A DNA stretch of 20,124 nt from NCBI GenBank assembly GCA_015490435.1, contig WFXV01000237.1, positions 1 to 20,124 on the forward strand, read 5' to 3'. This DNA comes from Thermaceae bacterium (GTDB taxonomy: Bacteria; Deinococcota; Deinococci; Deinococcales; Marinithermaceae). The notes below the pieces were generated by a model, which saw nothing but the letters and a program-made list of their open reading frames with translations, did not search any database and was not told where the DNA came from. The position numbers were made by a program, and so were the translations under genes. Below are positions 1 through 6,926 of this stretch, in pieces (the stretch's first letter is position 1; the number at the start of each line of letters is the position of its first letter).

Positions 1-381
1 GCTCGGGGGGTGCCGGTGGTGGCGCCGGAGGAGGCAGAGTATTGGTTCGCCGTCCCCGAGCGCTGCTTCGGGCTGAGGCCCGTGGTGCTCGCCCTCGGGG
101 AGCAGGCCCTTTTGACCCTCGCCCGCGCGCGGGTGAGCCGCGCGGGGTTTCGCGGGGCCGAGCGGCGGCGCAGTGCCGGTCTTTCGGTGTCCCCGCCCTA
201 CGACCGGATCCTCGCCGAGGCCGAGGGCGACCCCTACAAAAGCCCCACCTACCGGGCGCTCCTCGTCCTCACCGCCTACGCCCGGCGGCTCGCCTGGGCC
301 TATCGGGTGGGGGACGACGCCCTCCTCGCCGAGGCTTTGGTAGGCTACCGGCATGCCCTTTGCCAACTGGAGCGAGTTTGA
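1..381 (+). CDS. Hypothetical protein, probably 5'-truncated by the window edge
   Basis: The reading frame is open from base 1 and has a possible GTG start at 10, giving 123 residues; whether the gene begins there or upstream cannot be decided. Third codon positions are almost all G or C, which supports coding. The product is soluble-looking, rich in Ala, Leu and Arg, with no signal peptide, membrane segment or motif that I recognise. The C-terminal half (about residues 75-120) looks helical. Its last 29 bases overlap the start of the next gene at 353, so the two are probably cotranscribed, although that gene also carries its own -10 box. No function is proposed. Confidence 0.6.
   Translation, partial: ARGVPVVAPEEAEYWFAVPERCFGLRPVVLALGEQALLTLARARVSRAGFRGAERRRSAGLSVSPPYDRILAEAEGDPYKSPTYRALLVLTAYARRLAWAYRVGDDALLAEALVGYRHALCQLERV
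341..346 (+). promoter_or_regulatory. Candidate -10 box, start-proximal (leaderless type)
   Basis: TAGGCT lies six bases before the ATG at 353. There is no good -35 hexamer and no Shine-Dalgarno. The spacing matches eight other genes in this window. Confidence 0.45.
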
Positions 382-898
382 GGCCGTGGTGGTGACCCGG
401 GCGCACCGGGTCGAGGGCAAGCTCCGCCTCCCCCCGGAGACCGCCACCGCCGCCTATTTGAACCTCGAGAACAAGGCCTTTCTCCCCCTCGAGGACGTGC
501 GGGTCTACCCCGGGGGCTTTCGGCGGGGCGGGGAGGCGATCCTCGAGGCCGGCTTCCTCGCCGTCGCCAAGCGGCAGCTGCTCTGGCTCGCGGGCGGCAG
601 GCCGATGCAGCCGCCGGCGGGGATCGTGGTCCGGCGCAGGGCGGCGATCTTCTTCGCCGACAACGTGCTGGTGGGCGAAGTCGAGACCCTAAAGAGCCTC
701 GACCTTCCTGCCTTCTTCTCCCGGGCAGGCGCCTTCGTCACGCTCTTTGCCGCCGGGGTCTATCCCCTTCCCGGGTTCGGGGAAGGGCGCGCCCCCGAGG
801 CGCGGTTCGACTTCCTCACCGTGCACCTCGGGGGCATCGAGGGGGTGCTCGAGCTCGAGCGCGCCGACGCCCACCCCCGCTGGGGCGGGCTCTACTAG
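353..898 (+). CDS. Conserved-type hypothetical protein, possible DUF6812-like tandem repeat
   Basis: A 181-residue protein starting at ATG 353. The first part (about residues 11-55) has a beta-rich stretch, VVVTRAHRVEGKLRLPP followed by AYLNLENKAFLPLEDVRVYP, which resembles from memory the DUF6812 pattern (a strand with an EG turn, then a YLN...FLPL segment). A second, more diverged copy seems to run from about residue 88 to 140, with AGIVVRRRAAIFF and later PAFFSRAGAFVTLFAAGVYP. This suggests an internal duplication of a small beta domain. There is no signal peptide or catalytic motif. The stop codon overlaps the convergent valS stop by four bases (895-898, CTAG). The family call is tentative and the function unknown. 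Confidence 0.7.
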   Translation: MPFANWSEFEAVVVTRAHRVEGKLRLPPETATAAYLNLENKAFLPLEDVRVYPGGFRRGGEAILEAGFLAVAKRQLLWLAGGRPMQPPAGIVVRRRAAIFFADNVLVGEVETLKSLDLPAFFSRAGAFVTLFAAGVYPLPGFGEGRAPEARFDFLTVHLGGIEGVLELERADAHPRWGGLY

Positions 899-3495
899 CC
901 GAGCCGCCTCAGGTTCTCCTCGATCCGCTGGATCTGGGCCTCGGCCTCGGCCAGGCGCTTTCTCTCGAACTCCACGACCTCCTCCGGCGCCCGCTCGACG
1001 AAGCCAGGGTTTTCGAGCTTTTTCCGGGCCGAGGCGGCCTTCTTCTTGAGCTCGGCGAGCCGCTTTTCCTGCCGGCCCTTCCAGGCGGCGAGGTCCACGA
1101 GCCCCTCGGGGACTAGGTAGACGTTGACCTCGGGCGTCACCTCGGCGAGCGCCCGCTCGGGGGCGCCGAGGGCGGGCTTGGCCCGGGCCAAAAAGCGGAA
1201 GACCTCGGCTTCTTCCAGGATCGCCTCGGCGAGGGGACCTTCCAGGAAGACCTCGACCTCCTGGGCGGGATCGAGCCCGAGCTCACTCTTTAGGCTCCGG
1301 GCCGCCCGCACCGCGGCCTTCAGGGCCTCGAAGCGGCGGAAGGCCTCGGGGTCGGGCTTAGGCGCTTTGGGCCAGGGTTCCTTCGCGAGCTCGGCGTCCT
1401 CGCCCACGAGGTGCTGGTAGAGCTCGCTGGTGACAAAGGGCATGAAGGGGTGGAGCATCTTGAGGAGGGTGGAAAGGGCCTCGGTGAGCCCCTCGAGCGT
1501 CGCCCGGTTCCCAGCCCTAAGCGCCGGTTTCGCCGCCTCCACGTACCAGTCGGCGAACTCAGCCCAGGCCAGCTGGTAGACCTCGCGGGCGGCGAGCGCC
1601 AGGTCGAAGCGGTCCATGAGCCTTGTGATCTCGGGGATCTTCTCGGCGAGGACGTGGCGCATCCACCGGTCGGCGAGGGTGGGGGCGTTTTCCTTTTCCT
1701 CGAAGTTCTCGCGGGATAGGAGCAAAAACCTCGTCGCGTTCCAGAGCTTATTCGCGAAGTTCCGCCCCATCTCCAGCCAGCGCTCGTCGAAGCGGATGTC
1801 CTGGCCGCCGGTGGCGAGGTGCACGAGCCCGAAGCGGAGCGCGTCGGCGCCGTATTTCTCCACCATCACCAGGGGGTCCACCACGTTCCCCTTCGACTTC
1901 GACATTTTCTGGCCCTTCTTGTCGAGCACGAGGCCGTGCAGGATGACGTGCTCGAAGGGGACCTTGCCGGTGAAGTGGACCCCGGAGACCTCCATCCGGC
2001 TCACCCAGAGGAAGAGGATGTCGTAGCCGGTGACCAGCGCCTGGGTGGGGTAGAAGGCCTTCATGTCCTCGGTCTCCTCCGGCCAGCCGAAGACGGATAG
2101 CGGCCAGAGGGCGGAGGAGAACCAGGTGTCGAAGACGTCGGGGTCGCGCCTCAGCTCCTTTGAGCCGCAGACCGCGCACTCCGCAGGGTCCTCCAGGAAG
2201 CGCTCGGGCTCGGGGACGGTGACGTGGCCCTCGGGGCAGTACCAGGCGGGAATCTGGTGCCCCCACCAAAGCTGGCGGGAGATGTTCCAGTCCTTGATGC
2301 CGGCGAACCAATCGAGGTTGACCCGCTTCCAGCGCTCGGGGTGGAAGGCGATCTCGCCCTTTTCCAGCCGCTCGCTCACCTCGTCGGCTAGCGGCCGCAT
2401 CTTGAGCCACCACTGGGGGAAGAGGGCGTACTCGATCGGGGTGCCGCAGCGGTCGCAGGTGGGCTGGTGGACCTCGTAGGGCTCCTCCTTGACCAGGTGC
2501 CCGGCTTCTTTAAGCGCCTCGACCACCTTCTTCCGGGCCTCGAAGCGATCCATGCCGCGGAAGGCCTCGGGCACCCGCTCGCCGGTGAGCTTGCCCTCGA
2601 GGTCGATCACGCTCGGCGCGGGCAGGCCGTGGCGGCTTCCGATCTCCCAGTCGGTGGGGTCGTGAGCCGGGGTGATCTTGAGGGCGCCGGTCCCGAACTC
2701 GCGCTCCACCGCCTCGTCGGCGATGATCGGGATCCAGATCTCGGTTAGGGGGATGCGGGCCTTTTTGCCAATGAGGTGCTTATAGCGCTCGTCCTCGGGG
2801 TGGACGGCGATGGCCACGTCGGCGAAGATCGTCTCCGGGCGGACGGTGGCGATCTCGATGTGGCCGCCGTCTTCTAAGGGGTAGGCGAGGGTGTAGAGGG
2901 TGCCCGGGGTGGGCTCATAGTTGACCTCGAGGTCCGAGAGGGTGGTCTCGCAGCGGGGGCACCAGTTGAGGAGCCGCTCCCCGCGGTAGGCGAGGCCCTC
3001 GTGGAAGTACTTGACGAAGGCGTAGCGCACCGCCCGGCTCCGGACCTCGTCCATGGTGAAGGCCTCGCGGGTCCAGTCGGCGCTGGCGCCGAGGCGCTTT
3101 AGTTGCCGGATGATCTGGCCGCCGGACTCCTCGCGCCAGGCCCAGACCCGCTCCAAGAACTTCTCGCGCCCCAGGTCGTGGCGGGTCTTTCCCTCGGCGA
3201 GGAGCAGGCGCTCGACCACCACCTGGGTGGCGATGCCGGCGTGGTCGGTGCCCGGCACCCAGAGGGCCTCATAGCCCTGCATGCGCTTATAGCGGATGAT
3301 CGCGTCCTGGATGGCGTTATCCAGGGCGTGGCCCATGTGCAGGACGCCGGTGACGTTGGGGGGCGGCATGACGATGACGAAGGGCTTCTTCTCGCCCCTG
3401 AGCACGGCCCCGGCGTCGGCCCTGAAGGGGTTTTCCTCCCAGCGCTTCGCCCACTTGGGCTCGACCTTGCTCGGATCGTAGGCCTTCTCCAGCAT
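895..3495 (-). CDS. valS: Valine--tRNA ligase
   Basis: Valyl-tRNA synthetase, 866 residues, a class I enzyme that charges tRNA-Val with valine in the cytoplasm. The Rossmann signature PPPNVTGVLHMGH carries the HIGH-type motif (HMGH, residues 53-56). The editing domain contains TVRPETIFADVA, and GTDHAGIATQ is also family-typical. KMSKS is at residues 530-534, followed by the anticodon-binding helices and a C-terminal charged coiled coil (about the last 65 residues). Length matches Thermus ValRS. The frame stays open upstream to 4335, but the start at 3495 is chosen because family homology begins there and GGAGGAGG sits seven bases before the ATG. That Shine-Dalgarno is part of a T-box switch in the leader, so expression should respond to uncharged tRNA-Val. 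Confidence 0.97.
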   Translation of the reverse strand: MLEKAYDPSKVEPKWAKRWEENPFRADAGAVLRGEKKPFVIVMPPPNVTGVLHMGHALDNAIQDAIIRYKRMQGYEALWVPGTDHAGIATQVVVERLLLAEGKTRHDLGREKFLERVWAWREESGGQIIRQLKRLGASADWTREAFTMDEVRSRAVRYAFVKYFHEGLAYRGERLLNWCPRCETTLSDLEVNYEPTPGTLYTLAYPLEDGGHIEIATVRPETIFADVAIAVHPEDERYKHLIGKKARIPLTEIWIPIIADEAVEREFGTGALKITPAHDPTDWEIGSRHGLPAPSVIDLEGKLTGERVPEAFRGMDRFEARKKVVEALKEAGHLVKEEPYEVHQPTCDRCGTPIEYALFPQWWLKMRPLADEVSERLEKGEIAFHPERWKRVNLDWFAGIKDWNISRQLWWGHQIPAWYCPEGHVTVPEPERFLEDPAECAVCGSKELRRDPDVFDTWFSSALWPLSVFGWPEETEDMKAFYPTQALVTGYDILFLWVSRMEVSGVHFTGKVPFEHVILHGLVLDKKGQKMSKSKGNVVDPLVMVEKYGADALRFGLVHLATGGQDIRFDERWLEMGRNFANKLWNATRFLLLSRENFEEKENAPTLADRWMRHVLAEKIPEITRLMDRFDLALAAREVYQLAWAEFADWYVEAAKPALRAGNRATLEGLTEALSTLLKMLHPFMPFVTSELYQHLVGEDAELAKEPWPKAPKPDPEAFRRFEALKAAVRAARSLKSELGLDPAQEVEVFLEGPLAEAILEEAEVFRFLARAKPALGAPERALAEVTPEVNVYLVPEGLVDLAAWKGRQEKRLAELKKKAASARKKLENPGFVERAPEEVVEFERKRLAEAEAQIQRIEENLRRLG

Positions 3496-3502
3496 CAAAA
3501 AA

Positions 3503-3555
3503 CCTCCTCCACGCCTTGCGCGGACGAGGCGAACCGCCCCGCGGTACCACCGCGC
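3503..3555 (-). promoter_or_regulatory. Mutually exclusive antisequestrator and Shine-Dalgarno sequestrator hairpins
   Basis: Antisequestrator (3555-3518): helix A1 pairs GCGCGG (3555-3550) with CCGCGC (3523-3518), the seven-base bulge TGGTACC is at 3549-3543, and helix A2 pairs GCGGGGCG (3542-3535) with CGCCTCGT (3531-3524) around a GTT loop. Sequestrator (3529-3503): CCTCGTCCGCGC pairs with GGCGTGGAGGAGG across an AAG loop, with 11 of 12 positions paired including one G-U. This buries GGAGGAGG (3510-3503), the valS ribosome site. The two structures share 3518-3529 and cannot coexist. There is no U-run after the sequestrator, which argues against a transcription terminator. Confidence 0.85.
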
Positions 3556-3571
3556 TTCGGAGGGCTTCGCC

Positions 3572-3636
3572 GGAGGTGGGGGTAGGGGATGGGAGGTGGG
3601 TTTTTTCCTGCCTCCTACATCCCACCTCCTACCTCC
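3572..3636 (-). repeat. 65-base imperfect inverted repeat in the T-box linker
   Basis: The arms 3572-3600 (GGAGGT, GGGG, GTAGGGGATG, GGAGGTGGG) and 3607-3636 (the complement, CCTGCCTCC through ACCTCC) match at roughly four positions in five with two small gaps, separated by six T (A on the valS strand). Each arm is itself built from short GGAGGT/GGGATG units, so it is also a diverged tandem repeat with extreme strand asymmetry. It abuts the Stem III-like hairpin on one side and lies about 16 bases before the T-box core on the other. It is not a standard T-box element. Confidence 0.8.
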
Positions 3637-3826
3637 GGGCGGAGCCCATCCGCCCTCTTTCGCGCTATCACGGGCGCACCCGGCGGGCTCTACTAGGGGG
3701 AAGCCCCCGTTCCTCCCGCGTGCAGCCCGGGCGACCTTCGGCCCTCCCTTCCCGAGGGGCGCTCTCAGCCCGGGGCGCCCCCGCTCTGTCGGGCGAAGCG
3801 GCCTACTCCTCCCGGGCCGTGGAGCC

Positions 3827-3856
3827 ATTCTCGCGCGTTTGTGAGCCTGCTTGCAA
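3827..3856 (-). promoter_or_regulatory. Candidate valS promoter
   Basis: On the minus strand, TTGCAA (3856-3851), an 18-base spacer, then GAGAAT (3832-3827). Transcription would begin near 3820, just before the first strand of Stem I at 3818, which is where a T-box leader should start. TTGCAA is palindromic and could also serve the divergent gene at 3895. The -10 is only a partial match. Confidence 0.45.
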
Positions 3857-3894
3857 CCGAGGGCGGGGGCTTCGCCTAAGCTTAGAGCGGTTCG

Positions 3895-4452
3895 ATGGCA
3901 GCTTCCGCGACCAAGGCGCGCATCCTCGAGCTCCTCCGCGAAAAGGCCTGCCCCGCCGAGGCCCTGGCCCAGGCGCTCGGCCTCTCCCGGGTGGCGGTCC
4001 AGCGCCACCTGAAGGAGCTCTTGCGCCAGGGCAAGGTCCGCTACGAGGACCGGAAGAACGGCGGCCGGGGCCGCCCCCGCCGCTACTGGCGGGCGGTGGA
4101 GGGGGAGGCCGCCTACGCCGAGTTCTGCGCCGGCCTCTTCGAGCGCGTGCGGCGGGAGCTCGGCGAGCGGGCCTTCTTCGAGCTCTTGGTCGAGGTCCAG
4201 GCCCGGCGGCTCGGGCCGGTGCGGGACGAAAAAGCCCTCCTCGCCTGGCTTTCCGAGCGCGGGTACGCCCCCCGACTCGAGAATGGCGCCCTGGTGCAGG
4301 GGCGTTGCCCCCGGTTGGCGCTGGCTCGGGCCCACCCCGAGCTCTGCCGGGCCGAGGCCGAGGCCTACGCCCGGGCGCTGGGACGAACGGTGCGGCTTGC
4401 CGCCCGGATCCCCGAGGGGGCGCCGGCCTGCCGCTTTACGCTGGGGGAGTAG
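3895..4452 (+). CDS. SufR-type HTH transcriptional regulator with C-terminal iron-sulfur cysteines
   Basis: A 185-residue DNA-binding protein. Residues 8-50 form an ArsR/DeoR-like winged helix-turn-helix (ALAQALGLSRVAVQRHLKELL), with a basic wing GGRGRPRRYW at 56-65. The C-terminal half has the SufR-like pattern: C138, C151 (spacing x12, CPRLALARAHPELC) and C179 (GAPACRF), which in that family holds an iron-sulfur cluster sensing iron or redox state. The usual suf targets are not in the window. Its stop overlaps the GTG start of the DUF389 gene by one base, so that gene is its most likely partner or target. The gene is divergent from valS. A TAAGCT (3877-3882) lies 12 bases before the ATG; no clear Shine-Dalgarno. 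Cluster binding is inferred from the cysteines. Confidence 0.85.
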   Translation: MAASATKARILELLREKACPAEALAQALGLSRVAVQRHLKELLRQGKVRYEDRKNGGRGRPRRYWRAVEGEAAYAEFCAGLFERVRRELGERAFFELLVEVQARRLGPVRDEKALLAWLSERGYAPRLENGALVQGRCPRLALARAHPELCRAEAEAYARALGRTVRLAARIPEGAPACRFTLGE

Positions 4453-5360
4453 TGGCGCGTTGGGTCCGGGTCCACACCGAAGAGGAGCGGCTTCCCTCGG
4501 TGCTCGCCGCCTTCGAGGAGGAGGGGGTGGAGCCCCGGGTGCTCGAGGGCGCGGGGGGCGGCCGGGTGGTCGAGGCGGTGGTCGAGGAGGCCCGGCTCGA
4601 CCGGGTGCTTACCCGGCTCAGGCTGGCCCTTGGCGAGGCCGACCTCGCGGTGGTCTCGGAGGCGGAGTGGGTCTACCCCGAGCCCGCCCCGCCACCCGAG
4701 AAGGCGCCTTTGGAGGCGCTCGAGCCCAGGCTCACCCGGGCCGCCCGGGTGGGCCCGGTCTTCCTCCTGCTTACCGCGCTCAGCGCGCTCGTTGCCTTCT
4801 TCGGGCTCTTGCGCGACGACCCCGTGCTCCTCGTCGCCAGCATGATTACCGCGCCCCTGATGGCGCCGCTCGTGGCCCTCGCCCTCGCCGGGCTCGAGCG
4901 GCACAAAAGGCTTTTCCGCCAGTCGGCGGAGGCGGCCCTCGTGGGTTTCCTGATCGCCTTCGGGGTGGGCGCCCTCTTGGCCCTCGGGATCGGCGGGGAG
5001 CCGAGCCCGGCGATGTGGTTGCGCTCGGCGCCCAACCTGGCCGACCTCGCCCTCGCCCTCTCGGCGGGGACGATGGCCGCCCTCGCCTACGTCGCCGAGC
5101 TCGCCGAGGCACTCATCGGGGTGATGGTGGCGATCGCCCTCTTGCCGCCGGCGGTGAACGCCGGGATGCTCCTCGTTTGGGGCGAGGCGACGGCGGCTTT
5201 GGGCTCCGTTTTGCTCCTCTTCGTGAACGCCGCCGCCATCCTCTTCGCGAGCTCGGTGACCTTCGCGGTGGCCTTCCGCTGGAGCTTTCGGAAGGTCTTC
5301 CTCCCGGCCCTGCTCTGGCTCCTCCTCGCCGGAGGGCTCTACCTCGCTAGAAGGCTTTGA
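4452..5360 (+). CDS. DUF389 family integral membrane protein
   Basis: A 302-residue protein with a soluble N-terminal domain (residues 1-95, two alpha/beta halves: VRVHTEEERLPSVLAAFEEEG, then VVEAVVEEARLDRVLTRL) followed by about six or seven membrane segments from residue 100 to 298. The motifs SMITAPLMAPL (130-140), SAGTMAALAY (204-213) and IALLPPAVNAGM (228-239) are characteristic of DUF389 (the TIGR00341 group). The function of this family is not established. The frame is open far upstream to 3516, but the GTG at 4452 is chosen because it overlaps the regulator's stop (TAGTG), follows GGGGGAG, and begins the recognisable domain. It is translationally coupled to the upstream regulator. The 3' end overlaps convergent pxpA by 14 bases. 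Confidence 0.9.
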   Translation: MARWVRVHTEEERLPSVLAAFEEEGVEPRVLEGAGGGRVVEAVVEEARLDRVLTRLRLALGEADLAVVSEAEWVYPEPAPPPEKAPLEALEPRLTRAARVGPVFLLLTALSALVAFFGLLRDDPVLLVASMITAPLMAPLVALALAGLERHKRLFRQSAEAALVGFLIAFGVGALLALGIGGEPSPAMWLRSAPNLADLALALSAGTMAALAYVAELAEALIGVMVAIALLPPAVNAGMLLVWGEATAALGSVLLLFVNAAAILFASSVTFAVAFRWSFRKVFLPALLWLLLAGGLYLARRL

Positions 5361-6105
5361 TCTCGACCCCGTGGGCGACGAGGGCTTCCCGCACCGCCCG
5401 GGCGATCGCCACCGCCTCGGGGTTGTCCCCGTGGACGCAGAGGGTCTCGGCTTCCACCCGGACCCGGCCCCCGTCCAGAGCCTCGATCTCGCCCTCCGTG
5501 ACCATCGCTACCGCCCGCTCGGCGGCCCGCTTCGGGTCCCGGATGAGCGCGCCCTCCATGCTCCGGGGGGCGAGCCGGCCGTCCGAGAGGTAGGCGCGGT
5601 CGGGGAAGGCCTCGCGCACGTAGCGGACCCCGACCGCCTTGGCCGCCTCCTCCATCAAGGTGCCGCCGAGGAGGACGAGGGGCACCTCGGGGTCGTAGTC
5701 CCGCACCGCCTCGGCCACCGCCCGAGCAAGGGCCTCGTCCCGCAGCATCCGGAGGTAGAGGGCGCCGTGGGGTTTGACGTGGTGGAGGGGAAGTCCCTCG
5801 AGCTTGAGGAAGGCGGAGAGCGCCCCGATCTGGTAGAGCACGTCGGTGTAAGCCTCCTCCGGGGAGATGGCGAGGTCGCGCCGGCCAAAGCCCACCAGGT
5901 CGGGGAACCCGGGGTGGGCGCCCACCGCCACCCCGTGCCGCTTCGCGAGCCTCACCGAGCGAAGCATCACCCGGGGGTCGCCGGCGTGGAAGCCGGTGGC
6001 CAGGTTGACCGAGGAGAGCAGGGGGAAGAGCTCCTCGTCGTGGCCGAGCTTCCAGCGGCCGAAGGATTCCCCGGCGTCGGCGTTTAGGTCGATCGTCCGC
6101 GCCAT
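5347..6105 (-). CDS. pxpA: 5-oxoprolinase subunit A (LamB/YcsF family)
   Basis: A 252-residue LamB/YcsF protein, subunit of the bacterial ATP-dependent 5-oxoprolinase that opens 5-oxoproline to glutamate together with PxpB and PxpC. Typical motifs are DLNADAGESFG (residues 6-16), NLATGFHAGDP, GAHPGFPDLVGFGRR, HHVKPHGALY and, near the C-terminus, ETLCVHGDNPEA. The length is normal for the family. PxpB and PxpC are not in this window, so they must lie elsewhere or the protein acts alone. No Shine-Dalgarno is visible, but TACCAT lies six bases before the ATG, suggesting a leaderless mRNA starting just after the upstream terminator. The 3' end overlaps the DUF389 gene tail to tail. Confidence 0.95.
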   Translation of the reverse strand: MARTIDLNADAGESFGRWKLGHDEELFPLLSSVNLATGFHAGDPRVMLRSVRLAKRHGVAVGAHPGFPDLVGFGRRDLAISPEEAYTDVLYQIGALSAFLKLEGLPLHHVKPHGALYLRMLRDEALARAVAEAVRDYDPEVPLVLLGGTLMEEAAKAVGVRYVREAFPDRAYLSDGRLAPRSMEGALIRDPKRAAERAVAMVTEGEIEALDGGRVRVEAETLCVHGDNPEAVAIARAVREALVAHGVEIKAF

Positions 6106-6111
6106 ATGCTC

Positions 6112-6117
6112 ATGGTA
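6112..6117 (-). promoter_or_regulatory. Candidate -10 box of pxpA, start-proximal
   Basis: TACCAT on the minus strand, six bases before the ATG at 6105. It directly follows the terminator of the cytochrome gene, so pxpA probably has its own transcript. No good -35 is seen. Confidence 0.5.
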
Positions 6118-6147
6118 AAGGCGGGACCCCGGGAAAGGGGTCCCGCC
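6117..6147 (-). terminator. Rho-independent terminator after the sulfite dehydrogenase/cytochrome operon
   Basis: On the minus strand, GGCGGGACCCC, loop TTTCCC, GGGGTCCCGCC: a perfect 11-bp stem followed by TTT. It begins 15 bases after the cytochrome stop codon. The T-run is short. Confidence 0.75.
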
Positions 6148-6162
6148 CCAGGGAGGAGCCCT

Positions 6163-6852
6163 TTACTTCAGCTTTTCGCGCAGGGCGTGGACGTCCTTGG
6201 CCTGGAGGTTTTTCTGACGGAGGGCCTTGACCTCCTCCGGGGTGAGGTCCTCGAAGTCCTCGGGCCTTAGCTTGTCGTTCCCGAAGTTGTTTCGGATGAA
6301 GGCGACCACGGCGGCGATCTCCTCGTCCGAGAGGTAGGCGAACGAGGGCATCAGGCCGCTATAGGTCTGGCCGTTCACCTCGATCGGCCCCTCCAGACCG
6401 AAGATCACCACCAGCGCGGGGTAGGCGCGGTCCTTAAAGAGGTAGGGGTTTTCCGCGAGCGGCGGGAAGGCCCCGGGCACGCCCTGGCCGTTCTCCCCGT
6501 GGCAGGCGACGCAGGCCTTCTTGTAGACGTCGATGCCGGTGACGTCCTTCTTGATCTGCTCGGCCTCCTCCTCGGGCGGGGGCGGCGGGTTTTCGCCCAT
6601 GTAGGTGCTGAAGTAGTCGAGCAGGGTGGCGAACTCCTCGTCGGTGAGCTCGAGCCCCGCGTCCATCATCGAGAGGATGATGTCCTTCCAGGCCTCGCGG
6701 TCGAGCCCGGCGGAGTCGAGCACGTAGCCGAGGTCGTGGCACTGCTGGCACTTGGTGAAGGCCAGGTCCCGCCCGGGGCCGGGGGGCAGCTCGGTGAGCT
6801 GGGCGAACGCGGGGGCGAGGGCGAGTAGGGCGAGGATCCAAAGCTTTTTCAA
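6163..6852 (-). CDS. Di-haem cytochrome c, electron acceptor of the sulfite dehydrogenase
   Basis: A 229-residue secreted cytochrome c. A Sec signal peptide (MKKLWILALLALAPAFAQ) is followed by two haem-binding domains: CQQCH at 35-39 and CVACH at 114-118. M168 in GLMPSF is a likely axial ligand of the second haem, and M62 or M63 of the first. A proline- and glutamate-rich linker (about residues 88-98) joins the domains, and a charged helical tail (about 195-229) follows. The start is TTG at 6852, chosen because AAGGAGGT is five bases upstream and the signal peptide begins there; the longer frame to 6966 has no signal. It is second in an operon with the molybdenum sulfite dehydrogenase, and Thermus is known to pair such an enzyme with a di-haem cytochrome, so it should carry electrons from sulfite to the respiratory chain. 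Confidence 0.92.
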   Translation of the reverse strand: MKKLWILALLALAPAFAQLTELPPGPGRDLAFTKCQQCHDLGYVLDSAGLDREAWKDIILSMMDAGLELTDEEFATLLDYFSTYMGENPPPPPEEEAEQIKKDVTGIDVYKKACVACHGENGQGVPGAFPPLAENPYLFKDRAYPALVVIFGLEGPIEVNGQTYSGLMPSFAYLSDEEIAAVVAFIRNNFGNDKLRPEDFEDLTPEEVKALRQKNLQAKDVHALREKLK

Positions 6853-6898
6853 CGCGGACCTCCTTACCGGTATCGGGTAACGCAAGGCTCCGAAGGAG

Positions 6899-6921
6899 GC
6901 CCCGGGGCAACGCCCCGGGGC
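6899..6921 (-). other. Intercistronic GC hairpin
   Basis: GCCCCGGGGC, AAC, GCCCCGGGGC: a perfect 10-bp stem with a three-base loop, six bases past the sulfite dehydrogenase stop and before the cytochrome Shine-Dalgarno. There is no T-run, so it looks like an mRNA stability or processing element, or a partial attenuator, rather than a full terminator. Confidence 0.6.
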
Positions 6922-6926
6922 GCGGT

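Larger units (their letters stand above)
3503..3818 (-). ncRNA. T-box riboswitch leader of valS, translational type
   Basis: Reading the minus strand, Stem I closes with GCCCGGG (3817-3811) and CCCGGGC (3731-3725). Above it is a loop-E arrangement, AGTA on one side and GAA on the other, next to a GGCC/GGCC helix. The codon after GAAG is GTC (3735-3733), a valine specifier. The distal part has an AGAG bulge and a CTGAGAG loop typical of T-box apices. A Stem III-like hairpin (GGGCGGA, TGGGC loop, TCCGCCC) is at 3655-3637. The T-box core GCGCGGTGGTACCGCG is at 3555-3540, and its bulge TGGT complements a tRNA ACCA end. What is seen is the sequence and pairing; tRNA-Val sensing is known for the family; translational control is inferred from the Shine-Dalgarno pairing. 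Confidence 0.92.

Noticed and set aside
3572..3636. The 65-base inverted repeat as a rho-independent terminator
   Set aside because: On either strand the T or A run is in the loop rather than after the stem, and the element is inside the T-box leader.
3496..4335. Open frame extending valS upstream by 280 codons
   Set aside because: It runs through the T-box leader and antisense to the SufR-like gene. ValRS homology and the Shine-Dalgarno both place the start at 3495.
3516..4451. Open frame extending the DUF389 gene upstream by over 300 codons
   Set aside because: It overlaps the HTH regulator in another frame and the T-box leader; the DUF389 domain begins at the GTG at 4452.
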